From assembly GCA_020853025.1 (NCBI GenBank), contig JADYZP010000028.1, positions 1-64,000 of the forward strand: a DNA stretch of 64,000 nucleotides. The letters are read 5' to 3'. A program made the position numbers and the translations under genes. How positions within the stretch are numbered: position 1 is the stretch's first letter; each line of letters begins with the position of its first letter. The notes beneath the pieces are model-generated. The model was not told the origin of the DNA. It saw only the letters and a list, made by a program, of their open reading frames with translations, and made no database searches. The DNA comes from Burkholderiales bacterium. GTDB lineage: Bacteria > Pseudomonadota > Gammaproteobacteria > Burkholderiales > Casimicrobiaceae. This document shows, in pieces, positions 53,906-62,752 of this stretch.

Positions 53906-54256
53906 CTATTGGGCGGGCGCGACGATGCCGCCCGGGCTGCGCGTCGACGGTGCAATCGCGGGCTTCAACTGCGAGACGATGTCTTCGACGCTCGCCGTCG
54001 TCTTGCCGGTCGTCGGCGAGATGAAGCCGACCGAATCGCATTTATCGAAATCGGCGATCAACAGATGCGAGCCACGCTGACGCAGGGCTTCGGCTTCCGG
54101 CGACTTCGGATCGCTCAAGTCGAACGGTGCGACGGTATCGCGGAAGATCACCACATCGTTGCGGTCGAGAATGACATAGCAAGGCATGGCGCTCGCCGCG
54201 CCGATCGCACCCAGCGACATCAGAGCCGCAGCCATACCGATCTGCAATGCGTTCAT
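53906..54256 (-). CDS. Exported hypothetical protein
   Basis: This 116-residue protein has a signal peptide ending at GAASA. The mature part starts with [26 protein letters not shown], a pattern seen in small periplasmic proteins of betaproteobacteria. It has two cysteines, about 45 residues apart. The ATG at 54256 was chosen because GGAG lies six bases upstream. The function is unknown. Confidence 0.7.
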   Translation of the reverse strand: MNALQIGMAAALMSLGAIGAASAMPCYVILDRNDVVIFRDTVAPFDLSDPKSPEAEALRQRGSHLLIADFDKCDSVGFISPTTGKTTASVEDIVSQLKPAIAPSTRSPGGIVAPAQ

Positions 54257-54416
54257 CGAAGTCTCCATCATCGAAAGGGCGCCTTTGTCCGCGCATCGGC
54301 ACGGAGGCCAGCGCACATGGTAGCGCTGGCACGTTGAAGCCGCCAGTCCCTGTCCCGGGGTTGCAGACCCGCACCCGAGGACATCCTCCGCACCGGGCAA
54401 AGGTGCGGAACGCGAG

Positions 54417-55769
54417 TCATGGGGAGCGGACAGGCGCCCATTTGACGACGTGCGGACAGTGATCCGAAGGCAGTGCGCGATCGGGTTGCGCGCGCAGCGG
54501 TGACCCATCGTCGTCCAGGTAGTTGACGACGCGCATGGTCAGCGCACCGGCACCAAGCCGCCGCTTCAGCGATTCGCCGATCAGCACGTGGTCGATGCCG
54601 TCGTGCCCGAGGTCGCCATGTGGACCGGCGATGCTGCAGTCGCCGGACGAGCCCTTGCGGATCGTGCCGCCCCTGCCCAAGTCGGCGAAGCGCGCGCGCC
54701 AGATGACGGCGCCGGCGGGTTGGGTGTCGTTGATTTCCGGGAAAATCGCCCGTGTCCGCGCCGGACACCGCGCCTGCAGGCGACCACCGTCGCTCGCCAG
54801 CGTGCACGGGCCCACCGGGTCACCGGCTGCGCTGCCGTCGACCCGCGTCGTGTGGCCCGCGGTGTCGGCGATCGCTTCGCGCAGCAGCGTGCGATTGAAG
54901 TCGCCGAGCACGGCGAAGTCGACGTGCGCGTTGGCGTCGATCCAGTCCTCCAGCGCCGGCAGCTGGTAGCGCAGCGTCGCGCAATCCGACGCGAGCGCGG
55001 CCTCGCGCCGCGACATTTCGCGCGCGCCATCGGCCGCGGCCGGCACGTCGAGATCGCGACTGCGGCAACCCGCTTTCAGGTGGACGACCAGCACGCGCAC
55101 CGGCGCCCCGCCCACATCGACAGTGAAGGCGAGCCCTGGCCGCAGTGGGTGCTGCGCCCGCCCGCTGTCGGCCAGCGTGTCGACGGCGGCAAAATCGCGA
55201 GCCTTGACGCCGCGCCGCCATGCAACACCCACGTGCTGCGCGATCGCCGGCGCACTCGACAGCTCGCGCGTGGTCGTCACCGACCAGCCAGGCGGAAGGA
55301 TTGCGCGAACGGCCGTCGCATCGAACACCTCCTGCAGCGCGACAAGGCCAACGCCCTGATCGTGCAGCCGCCGGAACATCGCCTTCAGTGCCGCGACTTT
55401 CTGCACATAGCGCGGCCACGATGCCAGGTCGGCGGTGTCACGGCACGGATGATCGTCGGGATAGCGCTGCGCATCGGGCCAGCCGTCGCGCGCCGTGCGG
55501 CAGCGTTCCGGCGGATAGGTCATGCCGTTGTGGACGTTGCAGTAGGGGAGTCCCGCCAGCGTCGCGCGCGTGTCTGCAGGCCAGGCATTGCGGCTGCAGG
55601 CAACAACCCATCGTGCGTGGCTGTCGGCACCGAGCAGCCAGTTCAGGTTCCACGTGGCGACACCGAGCGGGCGCGTCGCCTCGGCACCGCCCACAGCGGC
55701 CTCCGCAACCGCCAGCATGCACGCCAGCATCGCCGACAAGAGGCAACGGCCAGGCCAATACCGGATCAT
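54417..55769 (-). CDS. Exported endonuclease/exonuclease/phosphatase-family protein
   Basis: This 450-residue secreted protein has a signal peptide ending near AVAEA. Its EEP fold carries LGVATWNLNWL (metal site Asn), LVALQEVFDA (metal-binding Glu), LVVHLKAGC, VLGDFNRTLL (catalytic Asp and Asn), GHDGIDHVLI and a final SDHCPHVVKW (catalytic His). Several extra cysteines suggest disulfides suited to the periplasm or outside. It could be an extracellular nuclease or a phosphodiesterase for phospholipids. The start at 55769 gives the shortest proper signal peptide. Confidence 0.82.
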   Translation of the reverse strand: MIRYWPGRCLLSAMLACMLAVAEAAVGGAEATRPLGVATWNLNWLLGADSHARWVVACSRNAWPADTRATLAGLPYCNVHNGMTYPPERCRTARDGWPDAQRYPDDHPCRDTADLASWPRYVQKVAALKAMFRRLHDQGVGLVALQEVFDATAVRAILPPGWSVTTTRELSSAPAIAQHVGVAWRRGVKARDFAAVDTLADSGRAQHPLRPGLAFTVDVGGAPVRVLVVHLKAGCRSRDLDVPAAADGAREMSRREAALASDCATLRYQLPALEDWIDANAHVDFAVLGDFNRTLLREAIADTAGHTTRVDGSAAGDPVGPCTLASDGGRLQARCPARTRAIFPEINDTQPAGAVIWRARFADLGRGGTIRKGSSGDCSIAGPHGDLGHDGIDHVLIGESLKRRLGAGALTMRVVNYLDDDGSPLRAQPDRALPSDHCPHVVKWAPVRSP

Positions 55770-55828
55770 CGTCGCGGGTCGCACGCCCGCATCATACAAA
55801 GTACCGCCCACGATACCGGCGCGCCGCT

Positions 55829-56473
55829 TCAGCGCAGATTGGTCCGCGCTTCGTAGACGAGGCTGAAGGGACGCGGCAGCGTACGCACGTCGGTGACCAG
55901 GCGGACGCGGACGAACGAGGAGAGTTCCCGAAACGCCGTACGGATCGCGTCGGCGCCATCGGCCTTGTTTTGCATGCGGCCGAAACGCCTGCGGCGCGAC
56001 GGCTCGCGCAGGTCGACGACGACGCCGATCGACAATTCGCCCAGACGGTGCGAACGGCTCATGTAGTCGCCGTACACGGCGAAGGCGAGGATGGCCAGTG
56101 GATTGTGGACACCTTCGGCGTTGATTCGGTCCACCAGCGTGCAGGCCTCGCAGAGTAGTTGCTTGGCACGGGCGCGCGGCAGCGGCTCGACGATGCGCGC
56201 GGTCGCGAGTTCGGCAAATTCGCGCGTCAGCCCGTAGCCGGCGGCGCGCTCGCTCGGCGGCTCGAGCAGGCCCTCGGCGACGAATTTGTCGACCAGCATC
56301 GCCCCCTGCGTGGTGTCGAGCGCGAAGTCGTGGCGCAGGTGGGTGGCGGTGACGCGTGCGCGTTCCGGCGAAAGCCCGACAACACGGGCGAGCGCACGAC
56401 CCGTGGCGGCGCGCAGCCGCAGCGGATCGAACCCGAAATAGAGGCGATCGGTGATCAGCGTTCGTGGTTTCAT
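55829..56473 (-). CDS. Hypothetical protein, winged-helix plus nucleotidyltransferase-like
   Basis: This 214-residue protein has no family I can name with certainty. The first about 110 residues are helical and resemble a winged helix-turn-helix domain. The later FAVYGDYMSRSHRLGELSIGVVVDL resembles the G-S-x-A-R-G...D-x-D-L core of nucleotidyltransferases, but with the metal-binding acidic pair degraded. It may be a regulator with an inactive fold. It is divergent from the spermidine synthase-like gene. Confidence 0.6.
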   Translation of the reverse strand: MKPRTLITDRLYFGFDPLRLRAATGRALARVVGLSPERARVTATHLRHDFALDTTQGAMLVDKFVAEGLLEPPSERAAGYGLTREFAELATARIVEPLPRARAKQLLCEACTLVDRINAEGVHNPLAILAFAVYGDYMSRSHRLGELSIGVVVDLREPSRRRRFGRMQNKADGADAIRTAFRELSSFVRVRLVTDVRTLPRPFSLVYEARTNLR

Positions 56474-56654
56474 GCTAGTTGCCCCACCATGCAGCGCACG
56501 ACCCGCGACGCATGAGGCATCCTTGTGGGCAAGACTTCAACCTTGCGCAACACCGCGTCCGGCTGAAGTCGGACGCACATGCTATGCAGGGATCGGCAAC
56601 GATTCGTTTCACGGGGTCGGTTGCTGTCGAACGTCCTATTATGACATCAGCATA

Positions 56655-57434
56655 ATGGCAAATGACTCTGAATGGCAAGCGCGTACTGCGCCGATACTGG
56701 CGAGCGAGCGGGCCGGCGTTCGCTACCTGCATTTTGGATCGCGCTTGATCCAGGGCGCCATGCGCATTGCGCGTCCGTCGGCGCTCGAACTCGAGTACAC
56801 CCGCGACATGATGTTTCCGCTGCTGCTGCGCAGCGGCGGCGGCTGGCCGCGCTCGGTGTTGCTGATCGGGCTGGGCGCGGCCTCGCTCACCCGCTTCCTG
56901 TACCGGCATCGGCCGCGCGCTGCGCAGACGGTGGTCGAGATCGAGCCAGCGGTCATCGCCGTGGCGCAGCAGTACTTCAAACTCCCGGCGCAGAGTGCAC
57001 GCCTGCGCATCGAGATCGCCGACGGCAGCGACTTTGTCGCGAGTTCGAAGCAGCGTTTCGACCTTATACTCGTCGACGGCTACGACGCAAAGGGACGAAC
57101 CGGCATGCTCGATACGCTGCCGTTTTATTGCAACTGCGTCGCGCGGCTTTCCGAACGCGGTGCGCTGGCGGCAAACCTGATGACGCGCCATCACGGCATC
57201 GGCGGTAGCCTCGACCGGCTGCGCGCCGCGTTCACCGGGCGCGCACTGCCGTTGCCGAAGTGCGCCTCAGGCAATGTCGTCATCGTCGCCGCCGGCGGCG
57301 ACGCCGTGGACATTCCGGGCATCGAGCTCGCGCGGCGGGCGCGCCGGCTGTACGGCGAAACGGGCCTCTGCCTCCTGCCCACGGTGACGCGGCTGCGCGC
57401 GGCTCTGGGTGCGGACGCCGCACTTCGCATCTGA
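56655..57434 (+). CDS. Spermidine synthase-like methyltransferase-fold protein
   Basis: This 259-residue protein belongs to the SpeE-like superfamily. The nucleotide-type Rossmann motif is VLLIGLGAASLTRFLYRH. The acidic residue after strand two is VVEIEPAVIAVA, DGSDFV is in place and LILVDGYDAKG is the region of the catalytic Asp. The gatekeeper loop of true aminopropyltransferases is not obvious, so another role is possible. The ATG at 56655 was selected by the family N-terminus. It stands alone. Confidence 0.8.
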   Translation: MANDSEWQARTAPILASERAGVRYLHFGSRLIQGAMRIARPSALELEYTRDMMFPLLLRSGGGWPRSVLLIGLGAASLTRFLYRHRPRAAQTVVEIEPAVIAVAQQYFKLPAQSARLRIEIADGSDFVASSKQRFDLILVDGYDAKGRTGMLDTLPFYCNCVARLSERGALAANLMTRHHGIGGSLDRLRAAFTGRALPLPKCASGNVVIVAAGGDAVDIPGIELARRARRLYGETGLCLLPTVTRLRAALGADAALRI

Positions 57435-57566
57435 TGGCGAGCGGTAGCGAGCGGCGGATAGTTGCCGCGCCGGCCGCCATCGGCGCGATCGATGCGATTG
57501 GAGCTTGACGAGGGCTTGGCCGATGGCGCTCAATACTCGCATTGCGCAAATCAACCGGAGATCGCC

Positions 57567-57992
57567 ATGCCCATTCGTTCGCTGCGCAGCATTGTCGCCA
57601 AGCAGTCGCCAGTCACGGCGCCCAAGACCGCGACGGTCCGCGAAGCGTCGAGAACCATGAAGTTGCACAACGTCGGGGCGTTGCTGGTCGTCGATGGCAC
57701 CCGTCTGGTGGGAATCTTCACCGAGCGCGACGCGCTGTTTCGCGTGCTGTCGGAGGGCCGCGACGCCGAGACGACGCGTGTGTCGGAGGTGATGACCGCA
57801 CAGCCGCAGACGATCGATCCGGACGAACCGTTCGTGAATGCGCTGCGCATGATGCACAAGGGGCAATTCCGGCACCTGCCGGTCGTGGAGTTCGAGCGGC
57901 CGCTGGGCATGGTTTCGGTGCGCGACACGCTCGACGACGACTTGAACGCGCTGCGTGAGGTACTCGAGCAGCAGGAGGACTCGTTGTACTGA
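57567..57992 (+). CDS. CBS-domain-pair protein
   Basis: This 141-residue cytosolic protein is composed of two CBS domains (about residues 10-65 and 75-130), with GALLVVDGTRLVGIFTERD and FRHLPVVEFERPLGMVSVRD. CBS pairs bind adenosine nucleotides and act as energy or redox sensors. There is no fused effector domain. CCGGAG lies just before the ATG. The partner is unknown. Confidence 0.88.
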   Translation: MPIRSLRSIVAKQSPVTAPKTATVREASRTMKLHNVGALLVVDGTRLVGIFTERDALFRVLSEGRDAETTRVSEVMTAQPQTIDPDEPFVNALRMMHKGQFRHLPVVEFERPLGMVSVRDTLDDDLNALREVLEQQEDSLY

Positions 57993-58146
57993 CCGTTGCG
58001 CGCTTCCCCGTCGGCGTAACGGAACGCCTGCGCCCTGACGCCTGGTCCCAATCCCGTCGCGCGGCTTTCGCGGCGACCGCGCCACGCTGGGGGTAGGACA
58101 ATGGCGCGTGGCATAATGCCGCGACACCAACGCCGGAACCCTCAGG

Positions 58147-59436
58147 ATGCTCCTCCGTCGCACGCTGCTCGTCACCATCGCGCTCGCCTTCACGCTGGTC
58201 GTGAGCGGATGCAAGATCAATTCGATCAACTCCTTCCCGCCGCATCCGGCGAGCATCCGGGTGATCAACCTGATGCCGGATGCGCCGTCGCTCGACGTCC
58301 AGGTTGCCGGCACGCCGGCATTCACGGGTGTCGCCTACGAATCGTGGACCGGAGTGCAGAGCTTCGACAACGTTACCACGTCGTTTTCGGTCAACCTGAC
58401 CGGCAGTTCGTCGACGCTGATCAGCTTCAGTTATCCGCTGGCCGGCGAGCAACCGTACGTGCTGGTGCTCTACGGCACGACCGCGTATCCCCGCGCATCG
58501 CTGCTGGCCGAGGTGGCGGAGCCGCCGACCAACGGCAATATCCAGCTCAGCGTCTTCAACGGCTCCATCAACAGCACCGGGTTCGATGTCTACGTCACGG
58601 CGCCGGGAGTCGATATCTCGACGCTCAGTCCGAATTTCTACAATGTCACCTATGGTGGCATCACGCTCAATCTCGCGCTGCCGCCGGGAACGTATCAGGT
58701 CCGGGCGACGACGCAGGGCACGAAGACCGTCATCTACGACTCGGGCGGCAGCGCGCAGACACCCAACATCGCGCTCTTGTACATCTACTATTCGCGGGGC
58801 AGCGGCACGCTGCTCAACGCGGCGGTGTTGCAAAGCCAGGGCCCCGGCCAGCTCGTCAACACCCTATTTGCGCGGATCAAGGCGATGAATGGCGCGCTGG
58901 CGGTCGGGTCGGTGAACCAGCAGCTCGAGAGCATTCCGGCCAACCTGGACATCGGTTTCGGCACCGCTTCGTCGTATTTCCTGGGGCCGCAAGGAGACCT
59001 GAACGTGAATTACGAGGCAACCGCGACGCCGGGCGCTACGCTCGCCGCGGTGAACGCCACGCTCCCCGTGGCGACCGATTCCTCGTCCTTCATCGCCGGG
59101 CCGCCCGGTGCGCAGCAGGCCTTCGTGCTGGCCGACGACAATCTGCCGCCGACGCCCGGTAACACCCGCCTGCGTATCGTCAATACGGCCTGGAATTCGA
59201 ACCCTGTGAACGTCACCTTCGGCACGAGCGAGGTTGCCACTGCGCTCGCTTATCCGAATGCGTCGGCGTATGCGCAGGTCGCCATCGGCACGGCCACGAT
59301 CACCTTCACCGATGCAACCACCGGGGAAGTCGTGGCCACGATACCGAACGTGGCCTTGACCGGCGGGACCGCCACTGCCTATCTATACGGCCAGAGCGGC
59401 GGCTTGGCCGGCGTATTTACGCAGGACAACAACTGA
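58147..59436 (+). CDS. DUF4397-domain lipoprotein
   Basis: This 429-residue lipoprotein has lipobox VSGC and Cys22. It has repeated beta-rich domains of the DUF4397 type, each with the pattern A-S-I-R-V-I-N-L-M-P-D-A-P-S-L-D-V and a later TYQVRATTQG-like strand. At least two to three repeats are seen (about residues 35-130, 130-240 and 335-420). Such proteins are exposed on the cell surface, with unknown ligand. The protein is depleted in charged residues, as expected for a beta-sandwich. Confidence 0.82.
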   Translation: MLLRRTLLVTIALAFTLVVSGCKINSINSFPPHPASIRVINLMPDAPSLDVQVAGTPAFTGVAYESWTGVQSFDNVTTSFSVNLTGSSSTLISFSYPLAGEQPYVLVLYGTTAYPRASLLAEVAEPPTNGNIQLSVFNGSINSTGFDVYVTAPGVDISTLSPNFYNVTYGGITLNLALPPGTYQVRATTQGTKTVIYDSGGSAQTPNIALLYIYYSRGSGTLLNAAVLQSQGPGQLVNTLFARIKAMNGALAVGSVNQQLESIPANLDIGFGTASSYFLGPQGDLNVNYEATATPGATLAAVNATLPVATDSSSFIAGPPGAQQAFVLADDNLPPTPGNTRLRIVNTAWNSNPVNVTFGTSEVATALAYPNASAYAQVAIGTATITFTDATTGEVVATIPNVALTGGTATAYLYGQSGGLAGVFTQDNN

Positions 59437-59461
59437 AGCAGCGGCGGTCGGCAGGAAGCTG

Positions 59462-59884
59462 TCAGCGCAACTGCTGGTCGATCCAGCCGACAAGCTGCGT
59501 CGCCGCCATCGCGCCGGACACGCGGGCGCGCTCGGCGCCGCCGGCGAACAGGATCATCGTCGGTATGCCGCGAATGTTATTTTCGGTTGTCGCGTTCGGC
59601 GACGCCTCGGTGTCGACCTTCACGAACTGCACGCGGGGGCGCGTCCGCGCGGCTTCGGCGAACGCCGGCGCCATCGCCCTGCACGGTGCGCACCACTGTG
59701 CCCAGAAGTCGACGATGACCGGGACTTCGGTGGCGGCCACGAGGCGCGGCAGATCCTCGCCCGCCATCGCGACGGGCTCGGCGGGCAGGAGCGGGCGGTG
59801 GCAAACGCCGCAGCGCGGATTCTCGGCGATACGCTGGTCGGGGACTCGATTCCTGGCAAAACAATGCGGACAGGCGATCTGCAT
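59462..59884 (-). CDS. trxC: Thioredoxin TrxC (thioredoxin 2)
   Basis: This oxidative-stress thioredoxin has 140 residues. The N-terminal zinc finger has C5, C8, C25 and C28. The redox motif is WCAPC with C65 and C68. The cis-proline loop is IRGIPTMILF. TrxC is usually induced by OxyR. The start at 59884 (MQIACPHC) matches the family. The gene converges on the DUF4397 lipoprotein gene. Confidence 0.93.
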   Translation of the reverse strand: MQIACPHCFARNRVPDQRIAENPRCGVCHRPLLPAEPVAMAGEDLPRLVAATEVPVIVDFWAQWCAPCRAMAPAFAEAARTRPRVQFVKVDTEASPNATTENNIRGIPTMILFAGGAERARVSGAMAATQLVGWIDQQLR

Positions 59885-60067
59885 GGCGGGGTCCGACGTA
59901 TGCGTTGGCGATAATGGGTATTTTCGCATGCGTCGCCGAGGGCCGTTCGGATACGAGCGTTGGGCGCTGCGGGACAAGGTCGCTGGAGGACACCTTCTAT
60001 TGCGCATCCGGACTACCCGGTCAATAATGACGACGTCATTGGTCGCGCACGGCGCGATGGAGGCTAC

Positions 60068-60715
60068 ATGTTGAACTTCAATCGCCGCGATCGTGCGGTC
60101 GAAACTCCGGAAACCGCCAGAACCATGCTGAAACCCGCGATCTACGATCCGCCGGGCGGCGCACAGGCGGCGAGCGCCAGCACCGCCCGCACCGCGGCGA
60201 CCGGCCAGTCCGCACCGGTCGCCGACGCGCCCGCGACCACTCGCGCGAGTGGGCCGTCCACGGCAACCGTGGAGCCCGGCACCGTCACCCGGGACTCCGG
60301 TGCACCGGAGTCCCGGCTTTTCGTCGGCGTCAACATCAATCTGAAGGGCGTTGAAATTTCCGATTGCGACACGCTGGTCATCGAAGGTCATGTCGATGCA
60401 ACCGTCAACAGCAAGGCAATGGAAATCGCCAAGCCCGGAACGTTGAAGGGCAATGCGCAGATCGATGTCGCCGAAATCCACGGCGTATTCGAGGGCGAAC
60501 TCACCGCACGCACCCGCCTCACGGTTCACGCTACGGGCCGCGTGTCCGGGACCATCCGCTACGGCACGCTCATCGTCGCCGAGGGTGGCGAGTTGAGCGG
60601 CGACGTGCGTCGGCTGGATGCGCAGAGCGAGTCCGCTATGGGCGAGTCGCCTGCGGCAATGGCGGCCAGTACGCGCGCCCCGTTGTCGCCGTCGGTCGAG
60701 CGCTGGTCGAATTGA
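60068..60715 (+). CDS. Bactofilin-family protein
   Basis: This cytoskeletal protein of 215 residues has a right-handed beta-helical bactofilin core (about residues 85-185) made of short repeats with V-E-G-x-V/I steps, such as EISDCDTLVIEGHVDATV and IDVAEIHGVFEGELT. Disordered N- and C-terminal tails rich in Ala/Thr/Pro flank it. Bactofilins polymerise without nucleotide and position wall enzymes. A perfect GGAGG precedes the ATG. The lytic transglycosylase gene lies shortly downstream, fitting a cell-wall role. Confidence 0.88.
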   Translation: MLNFNRRDRAVETPETARTMLKPAIYDPPGGAQAASASTARTAATGQSAPVADAPATTRASGPSTATVEPGTVTRDSGAPESRLFVGVNINLKGVEISDCDTLVIEGHVDATVNSKAMEIAKPGTLKGNAQIDVAEIHGVFEGELTARTRLTVHATGRVSGTIRYGTLIVAEGGELSGDVRRLDAQSESAMGESPAAMAASTRAPLSPSVERWSN

Positions 60716-60838
60716 CGATTCCGGCACCACGTGCCGGCCTCCTGGAGTCTCGCCCGCGACGTTTTGCCAAGTGCGCTGCGCTGGCGTCGCCGCGCCGAGC
60801 GGCGCTGAGGCCGTCGTCCGCTGGCCGGCGGACCGATG

Positions 60839-60866
60839 TTGACAGCAGCGTCTCAGACGGTATACT
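60839..60866 (+). promoter_or_regulatory. Strong sigma-70-type promoter ahead of the lytic transglycosylase
   Basis: A consensus -35 TTGACA (60839-60844) and a near-consensus -10 TATACT (60861-60866) are separated by 16 bases. The transcript would start near 60873 and have a leader of about 215 bases before the transglycosylase ATG. Confidence 0.75.
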
Positions 60867-60936
60867 GCGCCCGTGCTGCGCCGCAACATCGCGTCTGAAT
60901 GACGACGTGGGTGAGGCGCCAAATATTCATAAGATC

Positions 60937-61005
60937 ATGAAATACAACAAGATATTCTTAATTGCCGGCTTCTCGCAGCAAGGAGGCAATCCGCTCGGCG
61001 TTTGA
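60937..61005 (+). CDS. Possible small upstream ORF in the leader
   Basis: Twenty-two codons start with ATGAAATAC and end with QQGGNPLGV in an unusually AT-rich stretch. It may be a leader peptide, or a relic with a GGNPL motif like that of PhzF-type epimerases. There is no ribosome site of good quality and no evidence that it is translated. Confidence 0.2.
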   Translation: MKYNKIFLIAGFSQQGGNPLGV

Positions 61006-61087
61006 AAACCGACGCCCGCGCCAGGACCACAGCGTCTATCGCGTGAGCGGCCGGAGCCGCAATCGGCGGCATCACAGGAGCACTTCG

Positions 61088-61768
61088 ATGATCCCGTTAC
61101 GACCTATGCAACCGCCGGCATCGCGCCCTCGATGCCGACGGCTCCCCGAATCTGGCCCCGCCAAGCACTTCCTACTGATGGGTGTGCTAGCCGTAGCCGT
61201 GATGGCCGCGGCGGGACCCTTCCGTTGGGTACCCGAGGCGCCGGCACCGTCCCGCGCAGCCAAGGTGGCGAGCGAAATCGCCCTTGCACCGTCCGTTGCA
61301 ACCAAGCCCGATGCCACGCCACGGGCGGAAATGCTCGCCAAGGTCGTGGCGCGCCGCTACCGCGTGGCACAGGGTGCGGCCGTCGACGTCGTGCGCGCCG
61401 CGCTGCGCGAGGGTCGCCGGCACGGACTCGATCCCATGCTGATCCTCGCCGTGATCGCCGTCGAGTCGCGTTTCAACCCGATTGCCGAAAGTTCGCAAGG
61501 CGCGGTCGGCTTGATGCAGGTCGTACCGCGCTTTCACATGGACAAGATCGCGCCGGCCGGGGTGCCGTCGATGCTGCTGCCCGAGGCGAACATCGCCATC
61601 GGCACGCGAATCCTCAAGGATTCGATCCAGCGTGGCGGCAGCGATGCTGCCGGGCTGCAGCTCTACAACGGTGCCGTCGACGACGAAACGCGTGCCTACG
61701 CGAATCGTGTTCTGACCGAGCGCAGGCGTCTCGAAGACGCGTTGCCGCGACCACCCGACCGCGCCTAG
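61088..61768 (+). CDS. Lytic transglycosylase (SLT domain), membrane-anchored
   Basis: This peptidoglycan lytic transglycosylase has 226 residues. An uncleaved or signal-type transmembrane segment (about residues 27-43) precedes an SLT domain with the catalytic Glu126 in AVIAVESRFNP, then SSQGAVGLMQVVP and LYNGA. It cleaves glycan strands with 1,6-anhydro product formation. AGGAG lies nine bases before the ATG, which sets the start. Confidence 0.9.
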   Translation: MIPLRPMQPPASRPRCRRLPESGPAKHFLLMGVLAVAVMAAAGPFRWVPEAPAPSRAAKVASEIALAPSVATKPDATPRAEMLAKVVARRYRVAQGAAVDVVRAALREGRRHGLDPMLILAVIAVESRFNPIAESSQGAVGLMQVVPRFHMDKIAPAGVPSMLLPEANIAIGTRILKDSIQRGGSDAAGLQLYNGAVDDETRAYANRVLTERRRLEDALPRPPDRA

Positions 61769-61833
61769 TCCTTGCGTTTCGCCGCGCGCGCCGCGGCGGG
61801 TGCAGCTTCGGAAACCGAGGCGATGCGCTTCGG

Positions 61834-62058
61834 TCAGCCGTCGTACTTGAACGACAGCTGGATGCGTGCGCGGTAGGCGACGACCTTGCCACCTTCGACT
61901 TTCATGTCGAGCTTCGAGACCTCGGCGATGCGCAGGTCGCGCAGCGACTTGCTCGCGGCGCTCACCGCGTTTTTCGCCGCATCCTCCCATGACACCGCGC
62001 TGCTGCCGATGACTTCGGTGACGCGGTAGACACCTTCATTGAGGGATTTCTTGGCCAT
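61834..62058 (-). CDS. Dodecin
   Basis: This 74-residue dodecin forms a hollow dodecamer that stores and buffers flavins. The pattern VYRVTEVIGSSAVSWEDAAKNAV and the EVSKLDMKVEGGKVVAYRARIQLSF ending are typical. A strong GGAGG lies eight bases before the ATG. It is a single gene. Confidence 0.92.
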   Translation of the reverse strand: MAKKSLNEGVYRVTEVIGSSAVSWEDAAKNAVSAASKSLRDLRIAEVSKLDMKVEGGKVVAYRARIQLSFKYDG

Positions 62059-62237
62059 GATCACTTCCTCCGGTGAGTTGCTCCACGCCCGCGGACGAGT
62101 TCGCCCGCGTGACAGCGATCATGATACGCCCGGGCGCGGGCGCGCCGCAGGGAGCGCGGGACACGACGATGGCGCAGCGATTTCAGGCGACAATACGACA
62201 TCGGGCAACCGGATCGATCCCACGAAGCCGTCCGGCG

Positions 62238-62564
62238 TCACTGCACGGCGCCTTGTGTCGTGCGCGGTGGTGCTTCGAGTTCGACGTGCAGGATGCGCGT
62301 GCCGAGCAGCGTCACGCTGCCCCTGCGGCGATCGGTGCCGGTATCGCTGTATTCGAAGCGGTAGACGCGGCCGAGCCGCAGGCGTCCGTCGACGTCGCGC
62401 TGCGGACGGATGCGGGCCAGTGCCACCGTGTCGTCGAGGAAAAGCAGCCCTTCAGCCCGGCACGCCGGACGGATGGCGGCGTTGGCGGCCTCGCGTGCCT
62501 TCAGGCTGTCCCACAGGAACCAGACCAGCGCTGCCAGCGCGGCGACGAGCGTGGCTTCCGCCAT
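62238..62564 (-). CDS. DUF3301 membrane-anchored protein
   Basis: This 108-residue protein has one N-terminal transmembrane helix (about residues 3-20, ending FLWDSLKAREAA) and the DUF3301 domain with CRAEGLLFLDDTVALARIRPQRD and YRFEYSDTGTDRRRGSVTLLGTRI. The family is common in beta- and gammaproteobacteria and has no known function. Confidence 0.85.
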   Translation of the reverse strand: MAEATLVAALAALVWFLWDSLKAREAANAAIRPACRAEGLLFLDDTVALARIRPQRDVDGRLRLGRVYRFEYSDTGTDRRRGSVTLLGTRILHVELEAPPRTTQGAVQ

Positions 62565-62752
62565 GGCCTATCGAGCGTTACGCGAATACATGAAACCCTT
62601 TATCCCCGGTCTTGTCGTCGAGCCGGATGCCTTGCCGGTCGCTACGATAACATCGGCCGCGGCCTTCGCCGTCCGGCAGCACCTGCGGACTCCCGCGCTC
62701 GTCCTCTATACTGGCAGGCTGTTGAGCAGCGGAAGAAGGCACGAGGCGGCAG

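Larger units (their letters stand above)
60716..61087. other. Leader and promoter region between bactofilin and the lytic transglycosylase
   Basis: This 370-base interval has no solid gene. It contains the sigma-70-like promoter at 60839-60866 and an AT-rich stretch at about 60920-60965 unlike its surroundings. Confidence 0.5.
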
